Part shown: piece by piece, positions 36,940 to 44,782 of the stretch
Layout of the letters: each line of letters starts with the position of its first letter
Position numbering within the stretch: position 1 is the stretch's first letter
Assembly: GCF_002234535.1 (NCBI RefSeq)
Contig: NZ_CP022521.1
Coordinates: 992,001 to 1,056,000, forward strand
Direction: 5' to 3'
DNA: 64,000 bases
From: Actinoalloteichus hoggarensis
Lineage (GTDB): Bacteria; Actinomycetota; Actinomycetes; Mycobacteriales; Pseudonocardiaceae
Notes under the pieces: generated by a model
Database searches by the model: none
Told to the model about the DNA's origin: nothing
The model's input: the letters and a program-made list of their open reading frames with translations, nothing else
Position numbers and translations under genes: made by a program

Positions 36940-37335
36940 ATGTCTACCGCGACCGTGTCACTGGCGCGAGACGTTCTGCCGGAGCCGAGGGAATCCGACT
37001 CCACCGTGGTCGGCATGGGCGAGCTGTTGGTCGCCGTTCCCGACGACGAGACCGAGCTGCCCTGTCGCGTTCAGGACCCGGACCTGTGGTTCGCCGAGAG
37101 CCCCGGCGAGCTCCAGCGGGCCAAGCAGCTCTGCGAGACCTGCCCGATCATGGCCGCGTGCCTGGCGGGTGCGCTCGCCCGCCGCGAGCCGTGGGGAGTC
37201 TGGGGTGGCGAGATCTTCGAGAGGGGAACCGTCATCGCGAAGAAGCGGCCTCGGGGCAGGCCCAGGAAGGCGGACCGGCCGGTCATCGCCGCGAACGACA
37301 ACGCGGCTGTGGCCGGAAAGGGGGCGGCGGCATGA
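36940..37335 (+). CDS. whiB7: WhiB7: Fe-S transcription factor for intrinsic antibiotic resistance
   Basis: A 131-residue WhiB-like protein that binds SigA and activates its own promoter and resistance genes in the family. Four Fe-S cysteines are visible: C42, C65, C68 and C74 (CETCPIMAAC). They are followed by the WhiB turn GVWGG (86-90). The C-terminal AT-hook RPRGRPRK (103-110) is diagnostic of WhiB7/WblC over other WhiB paralogues. The ATG has AAGGAG 5 nt upstream. Expression is probably controlled by the attenuator leader and autoactivation. The stop overlaps the start of a small downstream ORF. Confidence 0.96.
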   Translation: MSTATVSLARDVLPEPRESDSTVVGMGELLVAVPDDETELPCRVQDPDLWFAESPGELQRAKQLCETCPIMAACLAGALARREPWGVWGGEIFERGTVIAKKRPRGRPRKADRPVIAANDNAAVAGKGAAA

Positions 37336-37553
37336 TCGACTACGGCCGACTCCCCCTCCGTCCGCTGCGCGTCTCCGGCGTCGACGTCGTGACACACCTC
37401 CCGGACGCACTCACCCGTGCTCGAATGCGGGAGATGGAAGACGAGATACATCGATGTCGAATAGCGGCTCGATTTCGAAGGCGCGGCCGATGGCGCAGGC
37501 TGTCGGCCTTCGCCTCGAGACGAGCCGCTGAGGCCGACCGCTCCCTGAGCTGA
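37332..37553 (+). CDS. Small Arg-rich protein translationally coupled to whiB7
   Basis: A 73-residue ORF whose ATG overlaps the whiB7 TGA (ATGA), starting MIDYGRLPLRPLRVSG and ending ASRRAAEADRSLS. It has a central MREMEDEIHRCRIAARFRRRGRWRRL segment, an acidic then strongly basic helix. No family is recognised. It is followed 15 nt later by a strong hairpin terminator, so it would be co-transcribed with whiB7. It could be a nucleic-acid- or ribosome-associated peptide, but that is inference only. Confidence 0.5.
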   Translation: MIDYGRLPLRPLRVSGVDVVTHLPDALTRARMREMEDEIHRCRIAARFRRRGRWRRLSAFASRRAAEADRSLS

Positions 37554-37567
37554 GTCGGCTGAATCAG

Positions 37568-37615
37568 ACCGGGCGGGGCCGGTGATCTTAGTTCGGATCG
37601 CCGGTTCCGCCCGGT
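37568..37615 (+). terminator. Terminator of the whiB7 operon
   Basis: ACCGGGCGG (37568-37576) pairs with CCGCCCGGT (37607-37615). Inner CCGG and GATC segments also pair, and TCGTCTTCG follows. It is the end of the whiB7/small-ORF transcription unit. Confidence 0.65.
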
Positions 37616-38787
37616 TCGTCTTCGCCGGGTTCCGGCTGCGGAAGGCGACGGGCCGGGCCTGCGGGCCGGGTGCGGCGAGTGCGGTCTGCCGACGTCGCCG
37701 CCGGCCCCGACCGTCGGGGGTGTCGCCGCCGTGTCCGACCGTCGGGGGACAGGTCAGCAGCGCCGTCCTTCGCAGACGGTGTGCCGCCCGATCGCATCGC
37801 GAGCGGCCGCACCGGTCTCGACCTGGTCGCCGCCCGTGGGCACGGTGGCCGTTTTCGTGCTGCCCGTGGTGATGCTGCCTGCGCTCGTGCCGCTCGTGGC
37901 GCTCGTGGCGCTCGTGGCGATGTCGGCGCGTTGGTGCCGCCTGTGTTCGTGCTGTTGGTGCTGCTCGTGTTGACGTCGGGCGTGCCCTGCCTGCAGGCCG
38001 CTGCCGTCCGAGTTCACGCAGGACGGTCGCCGTTGCTCGTGCTGCCCGTGCCCGTGCTGCCCCCGTTCGTGCTTGCGCTGCCCGTGCCCGCGTCATTCGC
38101 GCTCGCCCAGCCCCGTGCTCGCGTCGGCCTGTGCCGCCCGCGTCGCCCTACCCGTGCCGCTCGTGCTACCCGTGCCGCCCGCGTCGCTCGTGCCGCCCGT
38201 GCCCGTGCTGCGGCGCTGGTCGTGATCCGCCGCTGGACGTCGCCGGACGAGTTGATGCACGTGGACGCCTTCGCCGCCGCGACGGCGTGTCCGCCTACCT
38301 CGACGTCGCCTGTACTGGTGCTGGCCGTCCTGGTGTGGGCCGTGCCGGCGGTTCGCATCGCGCTGCCCGCCTCCCGCGTTGCCGGGCCTCGCGTCGGTTC
38401 CGCTCTGCCTGTTCCTGCGTCGCCGGGCCTTGTTCCTGCGTCGTGGGTCTTACTCCGCTCCCGTCGCGCCAGCCGTTCGTGCCTCGGCTGCTCATACCTG
38501 CCCGGTCGCTCGTGTCCTCGTCCGATCGGGCCGGCTGCTCGTGCCGGTTCGCGCCGCCCACCGCCGTCGGTGTTCCTGCCGGCCGAGTCGTCTCGGGTCG
38601 GGCGACGCATGGGCGGCCACGGCGTCCGGTGGCGGTGATCGACCGCGTGCCGCCGCGCCGGTCCGAGCGCCGAGGCGCCGGGGGGCGGTCGCGTCGGTGG
38701 CGGTGCTGCGGCGACGGCCGGTGCCGAGCAGTTGCCGGGCAGACGGCGCGAGTTCGGGAGCACGGTGTTCGGCCGGCTCGCCCGTCG
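37616..38787 (+). other. Gene-free region with degenerate CTCGTG/CCCGTG repeats
   Basis: About 1.2 kb with no supported gene. From about 37850 to 38215 it is a degenerate array of 9-bp units such as CTCGTGGCG and CTGCCCGTG, with three to four exact tandem copies at 37884-37919. Both strands stay open because of the repeat period (His-Glu-Arg, Leu-Val-Ala or Arg-Ala translations). This explains the long shadow ORFs here. The rest is plain GC-rich spacer. Confidence 0.6.
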
Positions 38788-38815
38788 TTTAGAGTGAACA
38801 GAAGTTCATTCAAAA
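38788..38815. promoter_or_regulatory. TetR-type operator upstream of the TetR/GNAT pair
   Basis: Two 12-bp half-sites, TTTAGAGTGAAC and GTTCATTCAAAA, are separated by AGAA and match at 10 of 12 positions as an inverted repeat. The core is a perfect TGAAC-N4-GTTCA. It lies 16 nt upstream of the TetR start and is the most AT-rich sequence in the area, fitting autorepression. Confidence 0.65.
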
Positions 38816-38830
38816 TGGGACGAGGTGTGG

Positions 38831-39460
38831 ATGCCGAGAACCAAGGAGCAGTACGAGGCGCTGCGGGCCGCCAGCCTGGCGAAGGTGCAGGCCGCGGCGA
38901 TCACCCTCTTCGCCCGTCGAGGCTTCGCCGCCACGAGCATGCGAGACGTCGCGCGGGCGGCGGGCATCAGCACGGGCCTGATCTACCGGCACTACGAGAC
39001 GAAGGAGGAGCTGTTCGCGGCACTGGTCGACTACGCGGCGGCCGGACTGCACCGCGTCGTCGAGCGGTTCGGTGAGGCCGAGTCGCCCGCCGAACTGCTC
39101 GACGAGTTCACCAGAACCTTCCTGACCGACCTCGCGGGCGACGGCGCCTTCGCCGAATTCTTCCTGATCATGAACCAGGCGTTCATGACTCACGACGAGT
39201 CGCCGCAGCTACAGCGGCTGCGCACCGCGCACGCCCTGCTGGTCGACGCCGTCATCGCGCTGGTCGGCCGGGGTCAGGAGCGCGGCGAGTTCCGGAGCGG
39301 CCGACCCGCTGAGCTGGCGAGCTGCTACCTGGCCGCGCTCAGCGGGCTGGCGACGATGCGGCTGCTGCCGGACACCCGTCTGGCGGTGCCCGGCCCGTCG
39401 ACACTGATGAGACTTCTACTCCGACAGGACGATCATGATCGAGGTAATGCCCGCCCGTGA
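38831..39460 (+). CDS. TetR-family transcriptional regulator
   Basis: A 209-residue regulator with an N-terminal TetR DNA-binding domain (TSMRDVARAAGISTGLIYRHYETKEELF, residues 35-62) and a helical ligand domain. The ATG was chosen because GAGG lies 5 nt upstream and the conserved domain begins soon after. A GTG 6 nt earlier is in frame. An inverted-repeat operator lies just upstream. Its 3' end overlaps the GNAT gene by 26 nt, so the two form one unit. The inducer is unknown. Confidence 0.92.
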   Translation: MPRTKEQYEALRAASLAKVQAAAITLFARRGFAATSMRDVARAAGISTGLIYRHYETKEELFAALVDYAAAGLHRVVERFGEAESPAELLDEFTRTFLTDLAGDGAFAEFFLIMNQAFMTHDESPQLQRLRTAHALLVDAVIALVGRGQERGEFRSGRPAELASCYLAALSGLATMRLLPDTRLAVPGPSTLMRLLLRQDDHDRGNARP

Positions 39461-40025
39461 ACTGGGCGGCGACAGTCGACGGACGATCGCTGAGATCTAT
39501 GCCGACGCATTCCGAGGCGACTTCGCCTATTTCAGCAAGGACCCGAAGGTCCTCGCCGACGGATTCGAGCACATGATGGTGCCCGAGCTCTTCTACGTCG
39601 CGCTGCTCGACGGCGTCCCCGCCGGGATCACCGCGTGCACCGACGGCACGCAGTCCTGCGTTCGTCCGGACGCGCGACAGCTGCGCAGGCACTTCGGGCT
39701 GATCAAGGGCTCGATCAGTTCGGCCGTGTTCGCCCGTGAGTTCACGGGCTCCGTCCCGAACATGACCCCGACCAGCGCGTCACTCGAGTTCGTCGGCACC
39801 GCCCAGGCGTATCAGGGCCGGGGCGTGGCCAAGGCGATGCTGCGGCATCTGCTCGCGCTGCCGCAGTACGACGACTACCGGCTGGAGGCCATCTCCGACG
39901 TCAACGCGCCCGCACTCGGTCTCTACGCCGGTCTCGGTTTCGTCGAGTATCGACGGGAGAAGGTCCGGCACACCTGGATGACGGGCATCAACCACTACAT
40001 CTCCATGCAGCTCGTGCAGCGCTGA
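39435..40025 (+). CDS. GNAT-family N-acetyltransferase
   Basis: A 196-residue acetyltransferase. The acetyl-CoA-binding motif A reads LEFVGTAQAYQGRGVAKAMLRHLL near residues 116-140 (Q/R-x-x-G-x-G/A). The C-terminal ALGLYAGLGFVEYRREKV is the usual motif B segment. The start ATG lies within the end of the TetR gene with AGGA upstream. The overlap suggests the TetR protein controls it. It could modify an antibiotic, metabolite or protein. The stop codon forms the first unit of an 18-bp tandem repeat. Confidence 0.85.
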   Translation: MIEVMPARELGGDSRRTIAEIYADAFRGDFAYFSKDPKVLADGFEHMMVPELFYVALLDGVPAGITACTDGTQSCVRPDARQLRRHFGLIKGSISSAVFAREFTGSVPNMTPTSASLEFVGTAQAYQGRGVAKAMLRHLLALPQYDDYRLEAISDVNAPALGLYAGLGFVEYRREKVRHTWMTGINHYISMQLVQR

Positions 40026-40148
40026 GTACTCGGGCAGCGCTGAGTACTCGGGCAGCGTTGAGTACTCGGGCAGCGTTGAGTACTCGGGCAGCGTTGAGTA
40101 CTCGGGCAGCGTTGAGTACTCGGGCAGCGTTGAGTACTCGGGCAGCGT
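40023..40148 (+). repeat. 18-bp tandem repeat, 7 copies, starting at the GNAT stop codon
   Basis: Unit TGAGTACTCGGGCAGCGT repeats seven times with only a C/T change in the last base of the first copy. The preceding CAGCGC at the end of the GNAT gene matches the unit end. Each unit has the GAGTACTC palindrome and an in-frame TGA. Confidence 0.95.
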
Positions 40149-40482
40149 TGAGGCCGCGTGCATGGCCGGGGCCGGGTGGCAGGGCCGGGCCTGGGGGCGT
40201 TGCGGCGAAGCGGGCAGGCGACGGGCGATCGGTCCCCGAACGGCTGGGCCGCCTGCGACGCCTCCGACGGGCCCCGGCTGTCGGCCGCTGCGGCTGCTCG
40301 CTCGGCCGGGGGAGGTCCGGTGTCCGGCGGGTTCGGTGCTCAGCGGGCTCGGCGGTCGGTCGGTCCGGCGGCCGTCCGAGCGGGCGGCGCCTGCCTGCGC
40401 CGTCGCCGCCTGCGACGACCACGGCGTGGCCGCGTCGGCCAGACCCGCCGTCGGGGACTGTCCGGGCCGCTGTTCAGGCGGT
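40149..40482. other. Intergenic region after the tandem array
   Basis: No gene seen. GC-rich spacer between the 18-bp array and the end of the ABC1 kinase gene. Confidence 0.5.
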
Positions 40483-41799
40483 TCAGGGCTGTTCGGCGAA
40501 GCCCGGCTGCCAGGCTGTGACGATCTCACGGGCAGGCACCCGGGCACCCAGCTGGCAGAGGATGCCGGTGGTGCCGAGGGTCACTCGGTGCGTGATGAGG
40601 TAGTCCGGGGGGAGGTTCAACGATCGGCCCGTGCGGAAGTCACTGCCCTGGAGATCGCTCACCCGCTCGGCCTGCTTCTGGAGCCAAGGCCGGGTGAAGT
40701 GGAAGACCTCACTGGTCAGCGGCTCGACGAAGGGCGCGAGATAGGCCAGCACGTCGGAGGCCCGCAGTTCACGATCCGGTTGCACGAAGTTCTCCGCGCG
40801 CAGCAGGTCCAGCAGGTCGTCCGGCCGCTGCTCCAGTGCCAGCCGCACCATTCGGCCCAGTGTCCTGGGCAGACCGTCGGGCAGCCGGGCCACCGCCCCG
40901 AAGTCGAGCACGCAGATGCGGCCGTCCGACCGCAGCATGAAGTTGCCGGGATGCGGATCGCCGTGCAGGAGGCCGGTGCGCGCCGGGGAGGAGAAGTGGA
41001 AGAGCGACAGCATGCGGCCTGCCTGGTCGCGGTCCTCCTGACTGCCGTCGCGGATGATCGACGCGAACGGCGTGCCCTCCACCCATTCCGACACCACGAC
41101 CTTCGGCGCGCTGGCGATGACACGGGGGATCAGCACATGTTCGTCGCCGTCGAAGCCTGCTGCGAAGCGACGCTGGTTGTCGGCCTCGCCTCGGTAGTCC
41201 AGCTCCTCGGCCATCCGAGCCTGAAGTTCGGCCAGCAGCGGCTTGACCTCGGTGCCGGGAACGAGCATCTGGAACAGTCTGCTGAACCGCTGGAGCTGTC
41301 GAAGGTCGGCGAGCAGGGCCTCGTCGGCGCCGGGGTACTGCACCTTCACCGCGACCTGCCGGCCGTCGTGCCAGGTGGCGCGGTGCACCTGCCCGATGCT
41401 CGCCGCCGCGGCGGCCTCGTCGTCGAACTCGGCGAAGCGGGTGGCCCACCGACTGCCGAGCTGCTCGGCGAGCACTCGGTGCACGCTCTTGGCGGGCATC
41501 GGCGGCGCCGAGGACTGCAGCTTGGTCAACGCCTCCCGGTAGGGCTCGGCCATCTCGTCGGGAACGGCTGCCTCGAAGACGCTCAGCGCCTGCCCGAACT
41601 TCATCGCCCCGCCCTTGAGCTGGCCTAGGACGGCGAAGACCTGCTCCGCCGTCTTCGCCGTGACGTCGGCGTTGACTTCCTCGGCACTACGGCCGGTCAG
41701 CCGTCGTCCCCAGCCCGCCGCGACACGTCCCGCGGCGTTGAGCGGCAGGCTGGCGAGCTTCGCAGTGCGCTGTACGGTCCGACGTGGGAGGTCGTTCAC
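40483..41799 (-). CDS. ABC1/AarF (UbiB-like) atypical kinase family protein (Rv3197-like)
   Basis: A 438-residue UbiB/ABC1-family protein. Hallmarks in order are the family-specific K-x-G-Q (MKFGQALSV, residues 67-70), the Ala-rich loop AAAASIGQVHRA replacing the P-loop, the VAVKVQYPG lysine, catalytic HGDPHPGN and metal-binding DFG. Such proteins usually act as ATPases or kinases tied to lipids or quinones. The GTG start lies 4 nt past the ThiF-like stop, and GAGAAT 6 nt before it may be a -10. In mycobacteria the orthologue adjoins whiB7. A link to ribosome or macrolide tolerance is possible but not shown here. Confidence 0.92.
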   Translation of the reverse strand: MNDLPRRTVQRTAKLASLPLNAAGRVAAGWGRRLTGRSAEEVNADVTAKTAEQVFAVLGQLKGGAMKFGQALSVFEAAVPDEMAEPYREALTKLQSSAPPMPAKSVHRVLAEQLGSRWATRFAEFDDEAAAAASIGQVHRATWHDGRQVAVKVQYPGADEALLADLRQLQRFSRLFQMLVPGTEVKPLLAELQARMAEELDYRGEADNQRRFAAGFDGDEHVLIPRVIASAPKVVVSEWVEGTPFASIIRDGSQEDRDQAGRMLSLFHFSSPARTGLLHGDPHPGNFMLRSDGRICVLDFGAVARLPDGLPRTLGRMVRLALEQRPDDLLDLLRAENFVQPDRELRASDVLAYLAPFVEPLTSEVFHFTRPWLQKQAERVSDLQGSDFRTGRSLNLPPDYLITHRVTLGTTGILCQLGARVPAREIVTAWQPGFAEQP

Positions 41800-41803
41800 G
41801 ACA

Positions 41804-42937
41804 TCATTCTCTCGCGATCGCAGGGGGGAACGCAGCTCTTCTCGGCGGCTGATTCGGAAAGCGATCGATCCGGACGCCGCCGCAGCGGTCCGTGCGGGCT
41901 CGCGCACCGCAGGGACAGTCCGGATGCGGCGGCCGAGGATGCCTGCGCAGCCGGGCGGAGAACGGGTCGATCTCCACCGCCGCGTTCCACACCGCCGGGG
42001 CGGCGGCCGCCCGACCGTGCAGGAAGGTCAGGCTCTGTGCCGCGGCCAGCGCCGCGACGGCCGAGGTGCCCGCCGCGTCCGTGCGTTGAGTCCGGCCCGC
42101 GAGCTGCGCCGCCAGCATGGGCCACTGTGGATCGACCAGGCAGCGGTGTCGGTCGGCACACTCGAGACAGCTCGACCTGCCGGGAACCACGAGCGGTCCG
42201 ACCATGCCGCCTTCCGCCGAGGTGACGAGCAGGTGCGGGACGCCGTCGGCGACCAGTTCGGCCACCACCGCCGGGTCGGGCACCAGTGAGTCGGCCAACA
42301 GCACCAGGTCGGGCCTGCGCCGTCCGCCCCGCGCGGTGGTCCGAGTCCCCGTTCCGAGTCGTTCGACCATGGCCCGCGTGGCCTCGGCCCGATCTCGGCC
42401 GACGGAGTCCTCGGTCAGGTCACGGCCGACGTCTTCGCGGATGACCCGACCATTCGTGCGGGGACGGACCCAGCCGACACCCGACACGGCGAGCAGGGCG
42501 ATGACGGCGGCGGCCAGCCGACCGTCGCCGATGACGACCACCGAGCTGTCCTGTCTGGAAAGGCCGCCGTTCGTGAGCCCGACGCCGCCGCGTCGGCGCC
42601 AGGCGGCGTCCTCGTCGGCGTGCCGTCGGGAGGCGGCGGCGCGGGGGTGCGCCGCATCGTCCAAGACTCCCTCGGCGGCGAGCTGACCCAGCAACGCCAG
42701 CAGCGCGGCGGGCGGCCCGCCGCCCTCGGCGCACTGTCGGAGTAGTTGTGCGGTGGTGAACTCGCCGGTCAGCTGTGTGGTCCGGGCGGCCAGCTCGGGC
42801 GGGACCTCCTCGACCAGCACCGCGTGCCGCGGGTCGGTGCCGAACTGGAGACATCGTCCGTCACGCCGCAGCGGGTCGAATCCCGGCGCCAGCCGGGGGC
42901 GCTCGGGCAGCCGTGGATCGACACGGAGGGTGCTCAT
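41804..42937 (-). CDS. ThiF/E1-like protein of the TOMM leader-binding type (Rv3196-like)
   Basis: A 377-residue protein. The N-terminal ~120 residues are wHTH-like. The following Rossmann segment is SSVVVIGDGRLAAAVIALLAVSGVGWV (ThiF-like, but without the usual GxGGxG). Two Cys pairs (SSCLECADRH, HPDCPCG) can form a structural zinc site, as in ocin-ThiF cyclodehydratase partners. No catalytic adenylation motif is obvious. It lies 4 nt upstream of the ABC1 gene and downstream of DUF5679 on the same strand. No RiPP precursor or YcaO gene is visible, so the role is probably housekeeping. Confidence 0.8.
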   Translation of the reverse strand: MSTLRVDPRLPERPRLAPGFDPLRRDGRCLQFGTDPRHAVLVEEVPPELAARTTQLTGEFTTAQLLRQCAEGGGPPAALLALLGQLAAEGVLDDAAHPRAAASRRHADEDAAWRRRGGVGLTNGGLSRQDSSVVVIGDGRLAAAVIALLAVSGVGWVRPRTNGRVIREDVGRDLTEDSVGRDRAEATRAMVERLGTGTRTTARGGRRRPDLVLLADSLVPDPAVVAELVADGVPHLLVTSAEGGMVGPLVVPGRSSCLECADRHRCLVDPQWPMLAAQLAGRTQRTDAAGTSAVAALAAAQSLTFLHGRAAAAPAVWNAAVEIDPFSARLRRHPRPPHPDCPCGARARTDRCGGVRIDRFPNQPPRRAAFPPAIARE

Positions 42938-43077
42938 GGTGACACGATTAGCAGGAGGGTCGGCCGGGCCGGAAACGGCCGTCCACAGGCGATGGTCCTC
43001 GTCTCGACGCGGCGGGCCGAGACAGGAGGTCGGACGGAGCGCCCGCAGGGTGACGCTCCGCCCGACCGGTGGCCGGG

Positions 43078-43230
43078 TCAGGCGGCCTTCCCGAGGATTC
43101 TCGTCATCTTCGTCCCGCAGACCGGGCAGATGCCCTTGGCCATGCGTCGATTGTTGGACTCCTCGACCCTGCCCTCGAAGTCGCGCTTCGCGCGGCATTT
43201 GACGCAGTAGCCGTTGTAGGTCTCGGCCAC
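43078..43230 (-). CDS. DUF5679 small zinc-ribbon protein
   Basis: A 50-residue protein starting VAETYNGYCVKCRAKRDF and ending KMTRILGKAA. Two CxxC knuckles (CVKC and CPVC) suggest a single zinc ribbon. The GTG start has GGAGG 5 nt upstream. Similar small DUF5679 proteins are common in actinobacteria. It lies upstream of the ThiF-like gene on the same strand. Function unknown. Confidence 0.88.
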   Translation of the reverse strand: MAETYNGYCVKCRAKRDFEGRVEESNNRRMAKGICPVCGTKMTRILGKAA

Positions 43231-43585
43231 GATTGCCTCCCTTGCTCGCTGTGCCCGTGCACGCGGTGCCCGCCGCGTGCCTGCGCCTGGTGCGGCGTCG
43301 GGCGAGAACCAGGCGTCACGCTACCTGTGCGTCGATGCTCATCCGTGCATGTGGGGTATCGCGTGTCAAGTTCGAGCAGGTCACAAGGGGCATGACCAAA
43401 CAAGCATTCGGTCGAATGTCACAGTTGGTCGCCGCCGCTCACCCTCGCGGGCGCACGCCGTCTCCTTCGAAGGGATGGCGCCGGTTGGCTTGATGACCTT
43501 TGGTCACCTCGGCGGATCCGCGTGCAGCGTGGCCCCTGCCACGCTCCTGCCGGGGGCGCCACGCCGGGCGCATACCGTATGCGGT
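43231..43585. other. Divergent intergenic region between DUF5679 and the M48-like gene
   Basis: No gene seen. It is less GC-rich around 43370-43430. A TACCGT hexamer at 43573-43578, 7 nt before the next start, is the clear -10 candidate. Confidence 0.45.
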
Positions 43586-44137
43586 GTGGGAGAGCCGCAG
43601 GTCGAGGTGCGCCGCAGCATGCGACGTCGCCGCACGGTCACCGCCTATCGAGAGGGCGACCGCGTCATCGTGCTGCTGCCCGCCAGGATGTCGCGGGCGG
43701 ATGAGGAGCACTGGGTCGCCGAGATGCTCGGCAGACTGCGGCGCAGCGAGACACGTCGACGATCGCCCGCCCGTGCCTCCGACACGGCGCTGCTGGCTCG
43801 CTGCCGCGAGCTGATGCGCCGTCATCTGCCGGAATGCCCTGAGCCGGCGTCGATTCGCTGGGTTCCGTCGATGCGCACCCGGTGGGCCTCCTGCACGCCG
43901 AGCGAACAGACGATCCGCATCGGGGAACGGCTGCGCGAGGTCCCGAGCTGGGTGCTGGACTACGTGCTCGTCCACGAGCTGGCACATCTGCTGGTGCCCG
44001 GCCACGGCCCCGAGTTCTGGGCGCTGGTGCATCGGTATCCGCGCGCCGAACGGGCCGTGGGCTACCTGGAGGGCCTCGCCGCCGCCGCGGGCTGGGACAT
44101 CTCGGGGGATGACGAACTGCCCGAACCGGGGCCCTGA
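43586..44137 (+). CDS. YgjP-like (DUF45) metallopeptidase
   Basis: A 183-residue protein of the M48-related YgjP/DUF45 group. It has SMRTRWASCTPSEQTIRI, the zinc motif HELAHLLVPGHGPEFW and an extra His downstream. The GTG start lies 7 nt after TACCGT, indicating a leaderless transcript. The longer upstream frame encodes non-conserved sequence. It converges on the Zincin_2 protein gene. Substrate unknown. Confidence 0.88.
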   Translation: MGEPQVEVRRSMRRRRTVTAYREGDRVIVLLPARMSRADEEHWVAEMLGRLRRSETRRRSPARASDTALLARCRELMRRHLPECPEPASIRWVPSMRTRWASCTPSEQTIRIGERLREVPSWVLDYVLVHELAHLLVPGHGPEFWALVHRYPRAERAVGYLEGLAAAAGWDISGDDELPEPGP

Positions 44138-44782
44138 CCCGATATTCCGCCGAACCTCAACCCGTCGATCCGCTACACGATCAGGTGGGTGTTCATCGGA
44201 CGCGAGCCGTATTCGGATCGGTCGCGATCGCCACGTCACCACCCGGGTGATGCCGGCGAGTCGTTCCGCCGTGGACGTCCGGACACCCTGATCGGACCGG
44301 ACGAATCGGCCAGGTGCGGGAGCTCCACAGAGGGGACGTCGTCGGCCGTCCGACCGCCCCGGGCGGCGGTCCCCCAGTGGCGTTCGCACCCGCGCGGCGC
44401 AGGCTCGGCCCGACCTCCGCCACGACCGCGCGGGACTGGGTCGCCCTCGTATCCGCGGCCTGCCACGAGACACGGCGCCCGCCTCGGCGGAGGAGGGAGG
44501 CCGTGCGCCACCACCGCTCCTGCCATCCGCGCACGCCGTGACCGGGGCCGTCGACGACCCTCGGCCAGCGTGCCGCCCGGAGCCGCCGCACCGAGTCGTC
44601 TGCATGGCGTCGCCGCACTCAGACACCGCAGGGCCCCTCCGGAAGACGGGCCGGTGGTGATCGTCTCGCGGTGGTCGTCGAGGCGGTCCCGATCCGCTCC
44701 GCGACTCCGTCGCGACGAGGATCGCGGCGCGCGAGACGTCGTCGGCCGCCTCAGCGGCCGCCCGTCTCAGCCGTCGCAGGCG
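44138..44782. other. Convergent intergenic region of about 645 bp
   Basis: No convincing gene on either strand. The open frames lack domain-like composition. No strong terminator hairpin was found by eye. Confidence 0.45.

Noticed and set aside
38014-38763. A 249-codon minus-strand ORF, Arg/Ala/Thr-rich
   Set aside because: It is open only because of the 9-bp repeat tract and high GC. No ribosome site and no recognisable domain.
40023-40148. Possible CRISPR array
   Set aside because: The 18-bp units are directly contiguous with no spacers and there are no cas genes. It is a simple tandem repeat.
41804-42937. RiPP (TOMM) biosynthesis cluster based on the ThiF-like protein
   Set aside because: No YcaO, precursor peptide or dehydrogenase gene nearby. 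The neighbours are conserved housekeeping-type genes.
44138-44782. A 141-codon minus-strand ORF at 44193-44618
   Set aside because: No start signal and no domain. Arg/Trp-rich composition is typical of shadow frames.
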